DNA of 64,000 nt from contig NZ_JAHLEB010000025.1 in NCBI RefSeq assembly GCF_018861735.1, positions 1 through 64,000 on the forward strand, given 5' to 3'. A model generated the notes under the pieces. That model saw nothing but the letters and a program-made list of their open reading frames with translations. It had not been told where the DNA came from and did not search any database. Both the position numbers and the translations under genes were made by a program. This document shows positions 25,676-34,727 of this stretch, piece after piece. Position 1 is the stretch's first letter; every line of letters starts with the position of its first letter. Source of the DNA: Clostridium lacusfryxellense (GTDB lineage Bacteria; Bacillota; Clostridia; Clostridiales; Clostridiaceae).

Positions 25676-26689
25676 TTAATTTATTTTCTTCACAGACTTC
25701 CCCATAATAAGTTTTGTTTTAAGCCTGTGCATCTCGGGAAAGCTTAAAAAATCACCTTTAATCCTCTTCATAATAACTTCACCAGCAGTTTCACCTATTT
25801 CTTTTAATGGTTGGAATACCAATGATAGAGATGGTTTTACAATTTTTGTTAACTCTAAACTATCAAATCCAATAATTGATAATTGATCTGGAATTATAAT
25901 ATTAGCTTCATTAATTGCCATAATGGCACCAAGTGTCATCTCATAATTAGTAATAAATACTGCTGTAGGTAGACTTTTCATTTCTAATAATTCCTTTAAA
26001 AGATCATATCCACCAGCCATTTTATAATCTCCATATTTTATAAGATTTTCATCTATTGGTATGGAATAATCTTCATGAACTCTATTGTAACCCTTTAAAC
26101 GCTCGGATGCGGTATATATGTTTTGTGGGCCAGTTATTATTGCAATCTTGCGGTGTCCTCTTGTTATAAGTTGTTCTACCGCGTCATAAGACGCATTCAT
26201 ATTATCAACTAAAACAGTATCACAAGTCATTTGTTTCATAGCTCTATCAATTATAACTATAGGAATATCATTTTTATTAACCTTTCTAATTATATCTTCA
26301 TCGTCACCAGAAGGCATTAGTATTAAGCCATCTACTGATTTATCAATTAAAAATTCTAGTTTAACCTTCTCAAGTTCTACATCTTCTCTATAATCACATA
26401 TAAATGCACTATATCCATATTTCAATAGTATATTTTCTATGTTTGACACAATCTCCATACAAAATGTATTTACGAAACTTGGAATGAGTATACCTATGGT
26501 CATAGTTTTATTAGTCTTTAAACCTCTTGCCATAACATTAACTTTATAATCAAGTATTTTTATTGCTTCTTGAATCTTACTTCTGTTTTCCTCTAAAACA
26601 TTGCCACCATTAATATATTTAGAAATAGTTGCAATTGATAAACTTGTATATTTTGCTACGTCTTTTATAGTTGCTGAAATTTTTATCAC
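25676..26689 (-). CDS. LacI-family repressor of the fucU operon
   Basis: A regulator of about 335 residues. The N-terminal helix-turn-helix is ATIKDVAKYTSLSIATISKYI, followed by the hinge and a type I sugar-binding effector domain (IGILIPSFVNTFCMEI; SIIGFDSLELTKIV near the end). The frame opens at a GTG (26689), but that GTG lies inside the only ribosome site, AGAGGTGAT. An ATT at 26680 sits eight bases past GAGG, directly before the SATIKDVAKY start typical of the family, so a non-standard ATT start is likely. It has its own promoter with an operator over the start of transcription and probably represses itself and the fucU operon. Confidence 0.85.
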   Translation of the reverse strand: MIKISATIKDVAKYTSLSIATISKYINGGNVLEENRSKIQEAIKILDYKVNVMARGLKTNKTMTIGILIPSFVNTFCMEIVSNIENILLKYGYSAFICDYREDVELEKVKLEFLIDKSVDGLILMPSGDDEDIIRKVNKNDIPIVIIDRAMKQMTCDTVLVDNMNASYDAVEQLITRGHRKIAIITGPQNIYTASERLKGYNRVHEDYSIPIDENLIKYGDYKMAGGYDLLKELLEMKSLPTAVFITNYEMTLGAIMAINEANIIIPDQLSIIGFDSLELTKIVKPSLSLVFQPLKEIGETAGEVIMKRIKGDFLSFPEMHRLKTKLIMGKSVKKIN

Positions 26690-26694
26690 CTCTG

Positions 26695-26747
26695 AGCGAA
26701 ACGTTTTGTTATGTTTTAATTATATCTTTATTTTCTGGAGATGTAAA
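26695..26747 (-). promoter_or_regulatory. Promoter and operator of the LacI-family gene
   Basis: Minus-strand -35 TTTACA (26742-26747), 17-base spacer, -10 TATAAT (26719-26724), then the operator-like AGCGAAACGTTTTGTT (26695-26710) near +1. It matches the palindrome before fucU. Confidence 0.72.
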
Positions 26748-26768
26748 GGTTAGAACTCTATTTAAATC

Positions 26769-26813
26769 AAAAAATAACTTCAGTAGGAAAACAAATTTCC
26801 TTCCGAAGTCATT
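26769..26813 (-). terminator. Intrinsic terminator of the GH35-to-GH95 operon
   Basis: On the minus strand a long imperfect stem (AATGACTTCGGAAGGAAA pairing with TTTTCCTACTGAAGTTATT) is followed by TTTTTT. It lies about 25 bases past the GH95 stop. Confidence 0.82.
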
Positions 26814-26836
26814 AATCACCCCTTTTGATTATTTAA

Positions 26837-29155
26837 TTAGGTAAGTGGAATAATTGTATATGTTTTACCGATTTCAGTTTTAAATTCTATAGTTGTATTA
26901 CTCGTGTCATTTTGGAAAATAACTTGATTTTCCTGCATAACTCGCATTGGTATACTTGTATGCACTTTGCAACTTTTTCCAGCTTTCGAATATATTTGAG
27001 CACTTGTTAATACTCCATTCTTCCAACTGATGTCAACTTCAAATCCAGCGCGAGCACAAAGTCCTTTTACCTCTCCACAACTCCAAACTTTAGGAATCGC
27101 AGGAAGTAATTGAATTTCACCAGCGTGACTTTGAAGAAGCATTTCTGCAATACCGGCTGTGCCACCAAAATTACCATCTATTTGAAATGGTGGATGATTA
27201 TCAAACAAATTTGTCAATGTAGATTTAGAAAGTAATGCTTTTATATTTTCATATGCTAGTTCTCCATCTTGAAGCCTTGCCCATATATTTATAATCCAAG
27301 CTCTACTCCAACCAGTATGACCACCACCATTTGCTAGTCTTCTTTCTAACGTTTTTCTTGCAGCCATAGCAAGTTCTGGTGTATTATTCAAAGTAATCTG
27401 ATTTGATGGATGTAATGCAAATAAATGTGATATATGACGATGTCCTGGTTCAACTTCATCATAGTCTTCTGACCATTCTTGTATTTGACCATATTTACCT
27501 ATGACTGGCTTTGGTAACCGCTTCATAAGTTCCTTTAACTTACTGCTAAATTCACTATCTATTCCTAAAATTTCAGAGCCTTGAATACAATCCATAAATA
27601 AAGCATGTATAATCTGGCTATCCATAGAAGGTCCTATAGACAGCGCACTTTTTTCACCATTTGGTAGCATATACGTGTTTTCAGGAGATACAGAAGGGCA
27701 CGTAACAAGATTGCCTTTACCATCTTCTATTAAGAAATCCACGAAAAACTCTGCTGCTTCCTTCATGGTCTCATAGGATTTTTCTAAAAAAACATTATCC
27801 TGGGTAAACTCATAATGCTCCCAAAGGTGTAAACATAACCATGCTGCTCCCATTGGCCACTGTGTTCCTGGTTTCCATAAATCATGTGGAGAGGTATCTC
27901 CCCATAGGTCTGTATTGTGATGAGCTACAAAACCCCTACAATTATACATTTTCTTAGCAGTTATTCTACCAGGTTTTCTCATTCTTTCTATATGCTTAAA
28001 TAAAGGCAGATGACATTCTGATAAATTACATACTTCTACTGGCCAATAATTCATCTGTGTATTTATATTAATTGTAAATTTACTACCCCATGGAGGTGAC
28101 ATTTCGTTATTCCATATACCTTGTAGATTTGCCGGCATACATCCTGGTCTGCTTGATGATATTAGAAGATATCTTCCAAATTGAAAATACAAGCTAACAA
28201 GCCCTAAATCATCTACTCCTTCTTGAGTTGCCTGTAGTCTTTTATCTGTAGGTAATTTTTCTAACTCTTTTTCATTATCTTTTCCACTTATTTTAAGACT
28301 TGTACGTTTATAATAGCTTTGATATTCTTTTATATGTTCTTCTAGTAGTTGATCGTAACTTACATTTGCTGCCTTATCTAATGTATCCTGGCACCACTTA
28401 TATGGATCCTCTCCATAAAAGCTTGTCCTAGCATCTAATATCAATGTTACCGCATCTGCATTTTCAACTATTAATGTAGATCCAATAGTATAGGTCTTTC
28501 CACCATCTGAAACTCCCGCCATAAGTGAGCAAAAACTTACTGCACCCTTCCCACCACCTGTTCCATTCATTAATAAAGTATTCTCATTTATTGAAGTTCT
28601 CTCATCTAAGTATCTTTGTCTACTCATAAAAGTGTTAATAGAAATACTCCTTGGTTTATCTGCAGTAAGTCTTACCACCATGACATTATGTACTGCAGTT
28701 GTGAATATTTCTCTTTTATAACTAACATCCGATATTTTATAAGTTATAGTAATAACCGCTTTCTCAATATCAAGTTCTCTTCTATAATTACATATCTCTT
28801 CGTTATGATTTTCAAACTCAATAAAAAGATCTCCTAATGATTCATAGTGTCTTGATGCTTCTGGTGTTCCTGCTTGTGCAAGAAGTGATAATTTCTCAGC
28901 TTCTTTTAATTTACCTGCAAATAGAAGCTCTCTTATTTTAGGCAAATATTTTAAAGCATCAGGGTTTGTCCTATCCCTTGGCCCACCATACCAAAGTGTA
29001 TCCTCATTAAGTTGTATGTTTTCTGTTTTAACTCCTCCATATACCATACCTCCAAGACTTCCATTACCAATAGGTAATGCTTGATTCCAGTCCTTCGGGT
29101 CTGCCGGCTTTAAGTACCATAACTTCATATCTTTTTTAGTATTTAATTTTTCCAT
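26837..29155 (-). CDS. GH95 alpha-L-fucosidase, intracellular
   Basis: A 772-residue glycoside hydrolase of family 95, which removes alpha-1,2-linked L-fucose (some members act on L-galactose) by inversion. The N-terminal beta domain starts [19 protein letters not shown] with [14 protein letters not shown]. The catalytic barrel has [18 protein letters not shown] (the asparagine pair that assists the base), [13 protein letters not shown] with the general-acid Glu, and [16 protein letters not shown] with the conserved Asp. No signal peptide is present, so it acts in the cytosol on imported oligosaccharides. It is the last gene of the operon GH35, MocA-type, SGNH, GH95. Fuc-alpha-1,2-Gal units, as in xyloglucan side chains, some pectins or mucin and milk glycans, fit this set. 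Confidence 0.9.
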   Translation of the reverse strand: MEKLNTKKDMKLWYLKPADPKDWNQALPIGNGSLGGMVYGGVKTENIQLNEDTLWYGGPRDRTNPDALKYLPKIRELLFAGKLKEAEKLSLLAQAGTPEASRHYESLGDLFIEFENHNEEICNYRRELDIEKAVITITYKISDVSYKREIFTTAVHNVMVVRLTADKPRSISINTFMSRQRYLDERTSINENTLLMNGTGGGKGAVSFCSLMAGVSDGGKTYTIGSTLIVENADAVTLILDARTSFYGEDPYKWCQDTLDKAANVSYDQLLEEHIKEYQSYYKRTSLKISGKDNEKELEKLPTDKRLQATQEGVDDLGLVSLYFQFGRYLLISSSRPGCMPANLQGIWNNEMSPPWGSKFTININTQMNYWPVEVCNLSECHLPLFKHIERMRKPGRITAKKMYNCRGFVAHHNTDLWGDTSPHDLWKPGTQWPMGAAWLCLHLWEHYEFTQDNVFLEKSYETMKEAAEFFVDFLIEDGKGNLVTCPSVSPENTYMLPNGEKSALSIGPSMDSQIIHALFMDCIQGSEILGIDSEFSSKLKELMKRLPKPVIGKYGQIQEWSEDYDEVEPGHRHISHLFALHPSNQITLNNTPELAMAARKTLERRLANGGGHTGWSRAWIINIWARLQDGELAYENIKALLSKSTLTNLFDNHPPFQIDGNFGGTAGIAEMLLQSHAGEIQLLPAIPKVWSCGEVKGLCARAGFEVDISWKNGVLTSAQIYSKAGKSCKVHTSIPMRVMQENQVIFQNDTSNTTIEFKTEIGKTYTIIPLT

Positions 29156-29249
29156 AAGTTTTCATCAACCCCATTAACTTATTATTTTTATTGAAATCTT
29201 TATTTTAACAATATATTATATTAATTATAAAATCAAGTATACTTTACAA

Positions 29250-29891
29250 TTAAAGACTCTCCATAAAGGATATTATTTTTTCTGCTAGTCTTTTATGTCC
29301 TGCTTCATTGGGATGTAACCCATCAGGAATATACATCCCCTTTATTATTGGAACTTTAGGTTGCATTCCACTTGAAGAATATAGATCCAAAACTGGTATA
29401 GAATAATACTGAGCAACTTCTTTTATTATGTTTACATATTGCTTTAATGTATTACCACTTGTATTTTTTTCATATGAGACATCCTCATCATAGTCCCTAT
29501 GAATTGGTGTAATAAATGCTATAGTTTGTTTATAGTATTTTTCTATAAGCCCCTGCATCAGTACGTGGCAAGCTCCATAGAATGTACTTGTGCACCTATC
29601 ATCAAATCTTCCTATTGGTGATTTATCATGTCCAAAGTCATTTGTTCCGCCAAACACCATAATTAAATCAACATCATCCTCCATTTTTGAAAACCTAACA
29701 GACATAGAATTATTCTCATCATCAAGGCAACTTGCGATCCTCGTTGCACTAATTCCATAATTTCTTGCTACTTCTAATCCAAGCTTTGACTTTATGATTT
29801 CATGATATATTATTGTTGTACCATGTCCACTAGTTATACTATCCCCTAAAAAGTTAACTTTTTTACCTTCCCATTTTGATTTTTTATCCAC
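29250..29891 (-). CDS. SGNH/GDSL-family esterase, probably carbohydrate deacetylase
   Basis: A 213-residue SGNH hydrolase with all blocks: VNFLGDSITSGHG (nucleophile Ser), an RNYGISAT glycine region, MVFGGTNDFGHD (Asn), and DGLHPNEAGH (Asp and His). No signal peptide. The start is GTG at 29891 after GGAAGG; no ATG is available. Between a fucosidase and a beta-galactosidase-type operon mate it most likely removes acetyl groups from imported oligosaccharides such as acetylated galactose, but the substrate is inferred. Confidence 0.78.
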   Translation of the reverse strand: MDKKSKWEGKKVNFLGDSITSGHGTTIIYHEIIKSKLGLEVARNYGISATRIASCLDDENNSMSVRFSKMEDDVDLIMVFGGTNDFGHDKSPIGRFDDRCTSTFYGACHVLMQGLIEKYYKQTIAFITPIHRDYDEDVSYEKNTSGNTLKQYVNIIKEVAQYYSIPVLDLYSSSGMQPKVPIIKGMYIPDGLHPNEAGHKRLAEKIISFMESL

Positions 29892-29940
29892 TTAACTTAC
29901 CTTCCTTTCTATACTATAATCTATTAACACTGCACCGAAA

Positions 29941-31014
29941 TTATATTCCCCAAGGTTGACTCTGCGTTGAAACTGATTTATTATCTTTTAGTGATTTGAT
30001 AAACATAAGCGAAAGATAATGATCTTGTGATGCCTCGGCCAAACTATAAAAACTTGGTCCTCCATTTACGTAACATGCCATTTTATTAAGACATGTTGCA
30101 ACTGCAATTTCGTCATCCGTAAACCTAGCAGGTACAAAAGGATTTTCATATATCCACTCTTCGCCCGCAAGAATACCCTTGTGATAATATCCTTCCAAAT
30201 TCCCATTAAGTCCTGCATCTTTTCTATTCAACTCAAATTCAACTGGTGTTCTAAAATCCTTTTGATAACTTACCCTATAGTTAACAATTTCTCCTTTATA
30301 ACCACGTATTAACAAACGATTTGACCGTACCCATGAAAAATATTGGTCATCAGTAAAATCATAAATAGCAAGTTTATCACCATAATCAAAAGTTGCTATA
30401 ACTTGATTAGACATTACTGTTTTTTCTTCATTTGGTTTGCCATCTCTGCTAGGTCCATCTATAAGTGGTGATGAAAAACTTCTTGCCGTTATAGTTGCAT
30501 TCTCAAAACCTATCCCCATAATTTTTCTCATTACACTTATTCCATGATAGCAGTGAGCTACCGATAGTTGAACTTGACTAATATCTCCCAGTTTGCCTGA
30601 TCTAGCAACCGATATAAGTGCTGCAATCATAGGTTGAAATTGATACTGCTCAGCTACCTGTATTTTAGCTCCATCTGCTGTTAACTTATTTAACTTTATA
30701 AGTCCATCTAAATCCTCCGCAGGTGGAGTCTCCGCAAGCACAGGTATTTTCTTAGATGCTAATTTTTCTATTATTTTAGCACACACTTCTCTCGGAACCG
30801 AGACTACAGCAAACATTGGATTTATAACCTTTAATAAATTTTCTATACTGCTAAATACCTTTACATTCCATTTTTTCGCCATCTCTTTTCCTTTTACCTC
30901 GTTTATAATAACCATACCACTAACTTCAAAACGTTCTGGAAGTTCCTTGGCTATACGAAGATAAAACTCAGCTCTCCAACCTCCACCTATTATTACAAAA
31001 TCCGTTTTACACAT
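29941..31014 (-). CDS. Gfo/Idh/MocA-family oxidoreductase
   Basis: A 357-residue NAD(P)-dependent oxidoreductase. An N-terminal Rossmann fold has FVIIGGGWRAEFYLRIAKEL and the VLAETPPAEDLDGL segment replaces the usual EKP motif with ETP. The C-terminal alpha/beta domain holds the sugar. AGGGGG lies eight bases before the ATG. Some family members cleave glycosides by transient oxidation, and others oxidise sugars or inositols. Here it sits between GH35 and SGNH genes, so it handles part of the same oligosaccharide. Specific reaction unknown. Confidence 0.75.
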   Translation of the reverse strand: MCKTDFVIIGGGWRAEFYLRIAKELPERFEVSGMVIINEVKGKEMAKKWNVKVFSSIENLLKVINPMFAVVSVPREVCAKIIEKLASKKIPVLAETPPAEDLDGLIKLNKLTADGAKIQVAEQYQFQPMIAALISVARSGKLGDISQVQLSVAHCYHGISVMRKIMGIGFENATITARSFSSPLIDGPSRDGKPNEEKTVMSNQVIATFDYGDKLAIYDFTDDQYFSWVRSNRLLIRGYKGEIVNYRVSYQKDFRTPVEFELNRKDAGLNGNLEGYYHKGILAGEEWIYENPFVPARFTDDEIAVATCLNKMACYVNGGPSFYSLAEASQDHYLSLMFIKSLKDNKSVSTQSQPWGI

Positions 31015-31029
31015 AAATTAGTCCCCCTA

Positions 31030-33378
31030 CTAAATTTTATTTATTACAATACTTCTCTGCGATAATATCTTAATCGAAGAAAATTCGACTATTTCTTCAA
31101 CTCCAATTTCTTGAAGCGCTGCCATTGCAGAATCCCTTTTTACTATTCCCCCTTTTTTTAATGGAGTTATATATAAATACATTCCCTTTTCTAATAGTTC
31201 TTTTTCAAATCTCTTTAAACCAATTTCCCATGTAGTTCCATTATTGAAGTTATCATTAATTAATGTCCCATCTATAAATGCATAACCGACATCACCCACA
31301 TAATCTATATTTAATAATACTTCTTTGACATCAATAAAAGAGTTATCCTTAAAATTAATTACTACCCTGGAATTATCAACCCTTTGAATATCATAATTTA
31401 TTATTTTATTTGCTACATTAATTCTATAATTTTTAAATATATTACTGCTATAGTCCTTTTCTAAACTTCCACTTATAGACGATAACGTTTCTTCCACCCC
31501 GGGAAATAAACTGAATTTTAATGTCTCTTTTTCAAGACTAAGTATCTCTATAGCATTTTCAGTAACCATAATATCCTCATCTGAGATTATAACCCTTTCC
31601 CTTCCCCAAAGATTAACCTTCCAGAAATTTAGGCTCTGCTCTCTAGTTAATGTACAGATTATAATTCTATTTATTTCACTAGGATTTATTTCCTTTAGAT
31701 CTATTTTTATAAAACTCATATCATCTTTAGGTATATCTACATATATACGTCCGTCTTTCCTATTGACATGTCCATTATTAATTTTAATATTCTCAATTGA
31801 ACTATTTCCAAAACAATAATGACCATCCATTCCTGTTGGAGTATAAAAGAAGTAGTATTTAACATCTTTTTCTATAATACTACATATAAACTGGGTTGTA
31901 GAGTATTTTATTAATATACAACGAAGTTTCATATTAAAAGGCAAAATACAACAAACATCTTTCTTCAATGTCAGATCAAAAGTTTCTGGGATAATTAATT
32001 CTTCATTATCAAGTTGAAGTTTTATTCTAAAATTTTTATGGTCCTTGGTTTCTATATGATCCTGATAACTATTTAAAAATAGAAATCCAGAATTACCCTT
32101 AATTCTAGCAGCAAATCTTAATATTTTAGTATCTGTTTCAATAACTTCTTGATTCTTCGCAGGTAGAACTGTAATCATATTACACAATTCTTTTTCGTGC
32201 TCTGAAAAGAAATAATGAAGTAACTTCAACCTCTTATATGACTCTCTGATTTGTCCAAATTCACCTAAAGGCGCTTGAAAATCATAAGAAATTTTAGGTG
32301 TTGTTCTCTCATTAAGATAAGATTTTTTCCCAATTGGATTAGAACCTCCATGGAACATATAATATCCAATAAAATTGCATCCCCCAGCAACCTTCATAAT
32401 TGCCATTGCTTCAACGCTAACAGGAGGCACTGTAAATCTGTAATTATACCAGACTTGCATTCCTCCTCCCATTTCACAACATGCGAATGGGTAATGGTTC
32501 TTTTTATAAGGTGGATTAAAATCAATACATTCACTATTATCATTATGGAAGTCTTGAAATAAAAACTCCTTTGTTGGTGGATGCTCCGTCACATCTCCAT
32601 AAAATAACCAAGGCCAAAATGCGTAACCACCATACAATGGCAAAATTTCATCATCAAGAATTGGTGCTCCTCCCCAACCAGTAGCCGTATATATTGGAGC
32701 ATCAATTTTAGCTTCAATTGCCATATCTTTTAATATTCTCATATGCTCTTTTCCGCCAGTTGAACCCGCCCATTCTACAACCTGAATTGGTGTGGTCTCC
32801 CAAGGAGCACCTGCTGCCTCAAACTCATTTTCAAGTTGTACTGCAATTATATTCCCTCCATCCTTATACATAAGCCCTGACACTTGCTTACCTATCTCAT
32901 TGTATAGTCTTTTAGCATAGTATAGATATCCTTCATCGTTAGATCTTATGCGAAAAGGTCTTCCATACAACCAGTCTGGCAATCCACCATTTCTTACTTC
33001 TCCATGTGCAAATGGACCAATTCTTAAAACAAAAAAAAGATCATGTTTTTTACATAGTTCTATAAAAAATCTAAGATTCCTACTCCCAGACCAATCAAAT
33101 ATTCCTTCTTCTTCCTCATGATGATTCCATATAACATAAGTTGCAATTGTATTTATTCCACATAACTTCATTTTTATTATTTCATCTTCCCAAAACCTAC
33201 TGTCACACCTTGAAAAATGAAATTCCCCACATATAACGAAAAATGGTTTATGATTTTTTTCAATATAATAATTTGTAAGAGAAATTTCTTCACCACATGG
33301 ATTAGTTCCTCCCATATTAAGATGACCTGAATATATGTCTTTTTTTATTTGTTTTGCGTTAAGCTCGTATATACTCAT
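31030..33378 (-). CDS. GH35 beta-galactosidase, intracellular
   Basis: A 782-residue family 35 glycosidase that hydrolyses terminal beta-galactosides with retention. The barrel opens with HKPFFVICGEFHFSR. QLENEFEAAG carries the acid/base E185, and YPFACCEMGGGMQ the nucleophile Glu. C-terminal beta-sandwich domains follow, including WEIGLKRFEKELLEKGMYL. There is no signal peptide. GGAGG lies ten bases before the ATG. It is the first gene of the four-gene operon ending in GH95. A fucosidase plus beta-galactosidase pair would strip Fuc-Gal side chains. Confidence 0.88.
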   Translation of the reverse strand: MSIYELNAKQIKKDIYSGHLNMGGTNPCGEEISLTNYYIEKNHKPFFVICGEFHFSRCDSRFWEDEIIKMKLCGINTIATYVIWNHHEEEEGIFDWSGSRNLRFFIELCKKHDLFFVLRIGPFAHGEVRNGGLPDWLYGRPFRIRSNDEGYLYYAKRLYNEIGKQVSGLMYKDGGNIIAVQLENEFEAAGAPWETTPIQVVEWAGSTGGKEHMRILKDMAIEAKIDAPIYTATGWGGAPILDDEILPLYGGYAFWPWLFYGDVTEHPPTKEFLFQDFHNDNSECIDFNPPYKKNHYPFACCEMGGGMQVWYNYRFTVPPVSVEAMAIMKVAGGCNFIGYYMFHGGSNPIGKKSYLNERTTPKISYDFQAPLGEFGQIRESYKRLKLLHYFFSEHEKELCNMITVLPAKNQEVIETDTKILRFAARIKGNSGFLFLNSYQDHIETKDHKNFRIKLQLDNEELIIPETFDLTLKKDVCCILPFNMKLRCILIKYSTTQFICSIIEKDVKYYFFYTPTGMDGHYCFGNSSIENIKINNGHVNRKDGRIYVDIPKDDMSFIKIDLKEINPSEINRIIICTLTREQSLNFWKVNLWGRERVIISDEDIMVTENAIEILSLEKETLKFSLFPGVEETLSSISGSLEKDYSSNIFKNYRINVANKIINYDIQRVDNSRVVINFKDNSFIDVKEVLLNIDYVGDVGYAFIDGTLINDNFNNGTTWEIGLKRFEKELLEKGMYLYITPLKKGGIVKRDSAMAALQEIGVEEIVEFSSIKILSQRSIVINKI

Positions 33379-33447
33379 CTATACTAAACCTCCAATTGTT
33401 AAATATAGTTTTATTTTAAACATAATTTACGTGTATTTTAATAAAAA

Positions 33448-33481
33448 ATATAAAAAAAATAACAAGTTTTATGCTTGTTAC
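33448..33481 (-). terminator. Intrinsic terminator of the microcompartment operon
   Basis: Minus-strand stem TAACAAG/CTTGTTA (33474-33480 and 33460-33466) with a seven-base loop and a following T8 run. It lies about 40 bases past the last gene of the operon. Confidence 0.85.
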
Positions 33482-33521
33482 TCCTTTTGCTAATTTATAC
33501 TCTCTACCTCTTGTCTTTACC

Positions 33522-34166
33522 TTATAAAATTATATTATCAATCATTAGTATTAAAATATTTGCTATAAACATGTATATTGTAATATAAAATATTTTTTCT
33601 CTAAATCCACACATTCTAGCAGTCATTAAAATCTCCTCGGACAAATCTATACTAGCCGAGGAGTACCTATAATCTTTTTTTATAAAATTTAATAACTTAT
33701 CTCCTTTTACTTCCATTTTATTTGAAACCAAATTCAAATATTGCTTAGGATTAAGTTTAACAATATCTTTAATATTATAAATATTCAATTTCAAATTTTT
33801 GTTTAAATCTCTCTGATTCTCTTTAATTTTATCATCATTATCAGATCTCTTTATTGCTTTAGATCCAACCCCTAAAATATCGTTATTTTTTGATATATGC
33901 CCTTCATTTCCTTCGCATGCATTATTATCAATTTCGTTTGTTTTAATTTCATTTACTTTATATCTAAAATTAAAGTTTATAAAAGATATTGCTAAAATAA
34001 GAATGCTGAGCAAACAAAGTATTAAGACAATAATTTTAAGGTGCGATAACGAGTTATAATAAAAAGATAACAGTCCTAAATTTAATGCTATTAGACCAGT
34101 ATTTCTTGCTTCTACAAGTATTAAATAATTATGAGTTTTATCTAATATATTATTTAAAATATCCAC
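33522..34166 (-). CDS. Membrane protein resembling Pycsar transmembrane effectors (PycTM/DUF5706-like)
   Basis: A 214-residue membrane protein I cannot assign firmly. Residues 1-25 contain LVEARNTGLIALNLGLLSFY, close to the N-terminal pattern of PycTM effectors (helix with a charged residue, then A/T-rich turn leading into a membrane helix). Helices lie at about 20-37 and 43-63, and a third at about 192-212. Between them is a polar, low-complexity cytosolic stretch (about 70-130), then LSEEILMTARMCGFREKI, like the second conserved helix pair of that family. The GTG start at 34166 lies eight bases after AAGGAG, and 12 bases past the PduT-like stop, so it is coupled to the microcompartment operon. 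No nucleotide cyclase is nearby. Its role may instead be tethering or signalling (inference). Confidence 0.45.
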   Translation of the reverse strand: MDILNNILDKTHNYLILVEARNTGLIALNLGLLSFYYNSLSHLKIIVLILCLLSILILAISFINFNFRYKVNEIKTNEIDNNACEGNEGHISKNNDILGVGSKAIKRSDNDDKIKENQRDLNKNLKLNIYNIKDIVKLNPKQYLNLVSNKMEVKGDKLLNFIKKDYRYSSASIDLSEEILMTARMCGFREKIFYITIYMFIANILILMIDNIIL

Positions 34167-34178
34167 TTTGTATGCTCC

Positions 34179-34727
34179 TTATAGCAATTTTTCCCATAGT
34201 TTAGGGTCAGGCCTTGCGATAACTGCTTTGTCTAAAAGCATTCCACTCGCACTTGCATTAATACAGGCTGCAGCAACCGAGGCCTCAACTGCTGCAATTT
34301 CTCCAGACATCATAAGGTAAGATTTTCCACACATTCCACGGGATATTCTTATCTCAATTAGATTGACTTTAGCTGTTTTAGCGGCAGTATCCGCAGCTAC
34401 TATTATAGATGCTCCTGAAAATGTTTCTATAATACCAAGTGCTTCAACTTCACCGGGATCAGTTACTCCACTTATTGCTGTAAATATTGAATCGTGAGGA
34501 TTTCCCAAAATGAAACTATCTATTATATTTTCTTCAAATTCCAATCTTCCGGAATCTATAGCTGCGTTTACTGCACTCAAGTTCCCGCAAATAAGCACCA
34601 TATATTTCCCAGGACAAACTGTTTGAGCCTCCATTATTTCAACATCAGCCGTTTTAACCATTTTGTCTGCAGCTCTAATACCGCAAGGGACAGTTATATA
34701 TTCAATTAGTGCTATGGCCTTATCCAT
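34179..34727 (-). CDS. pduT: Tandem-BMC shell protein, PduT-like
   Basis: A 182-residue protein of two BMC domains (about 1-90 and 93-180) that forms a pseudohexameric trimer in the shell. QTVCPGKYMVLICGN has the Cys-Pro-Gly-Lys segment whose cysteine in PduT ligates a 4Fe-4S cluster at the central pore. The second domain starts VEALGIIETFSGASIIVAAD. Its ATG overlaps the end of pduS by eight bases, and PduS is the flavin/Fe-S partner expected to pass electrons to it. It is the only tandem-domain shell protein seen in the operon. Confidence 0.88.
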   Translation of the reverse strand: MDKAIALIEYITVPCGIRAADKMVKTADVEIMEAQTVCPGKYMVLICGNLSAVNAAIDSGRLEFEENIIDSFILGNPHDSIFTAISGVTDPGEVEALGIIETFSGASIIVAADTAAKTAKVNLIEIRISRGMCGKSYLMMSGEIAAVEASVAAACINASASGMLLDKAVIARPDPKLWEKLL

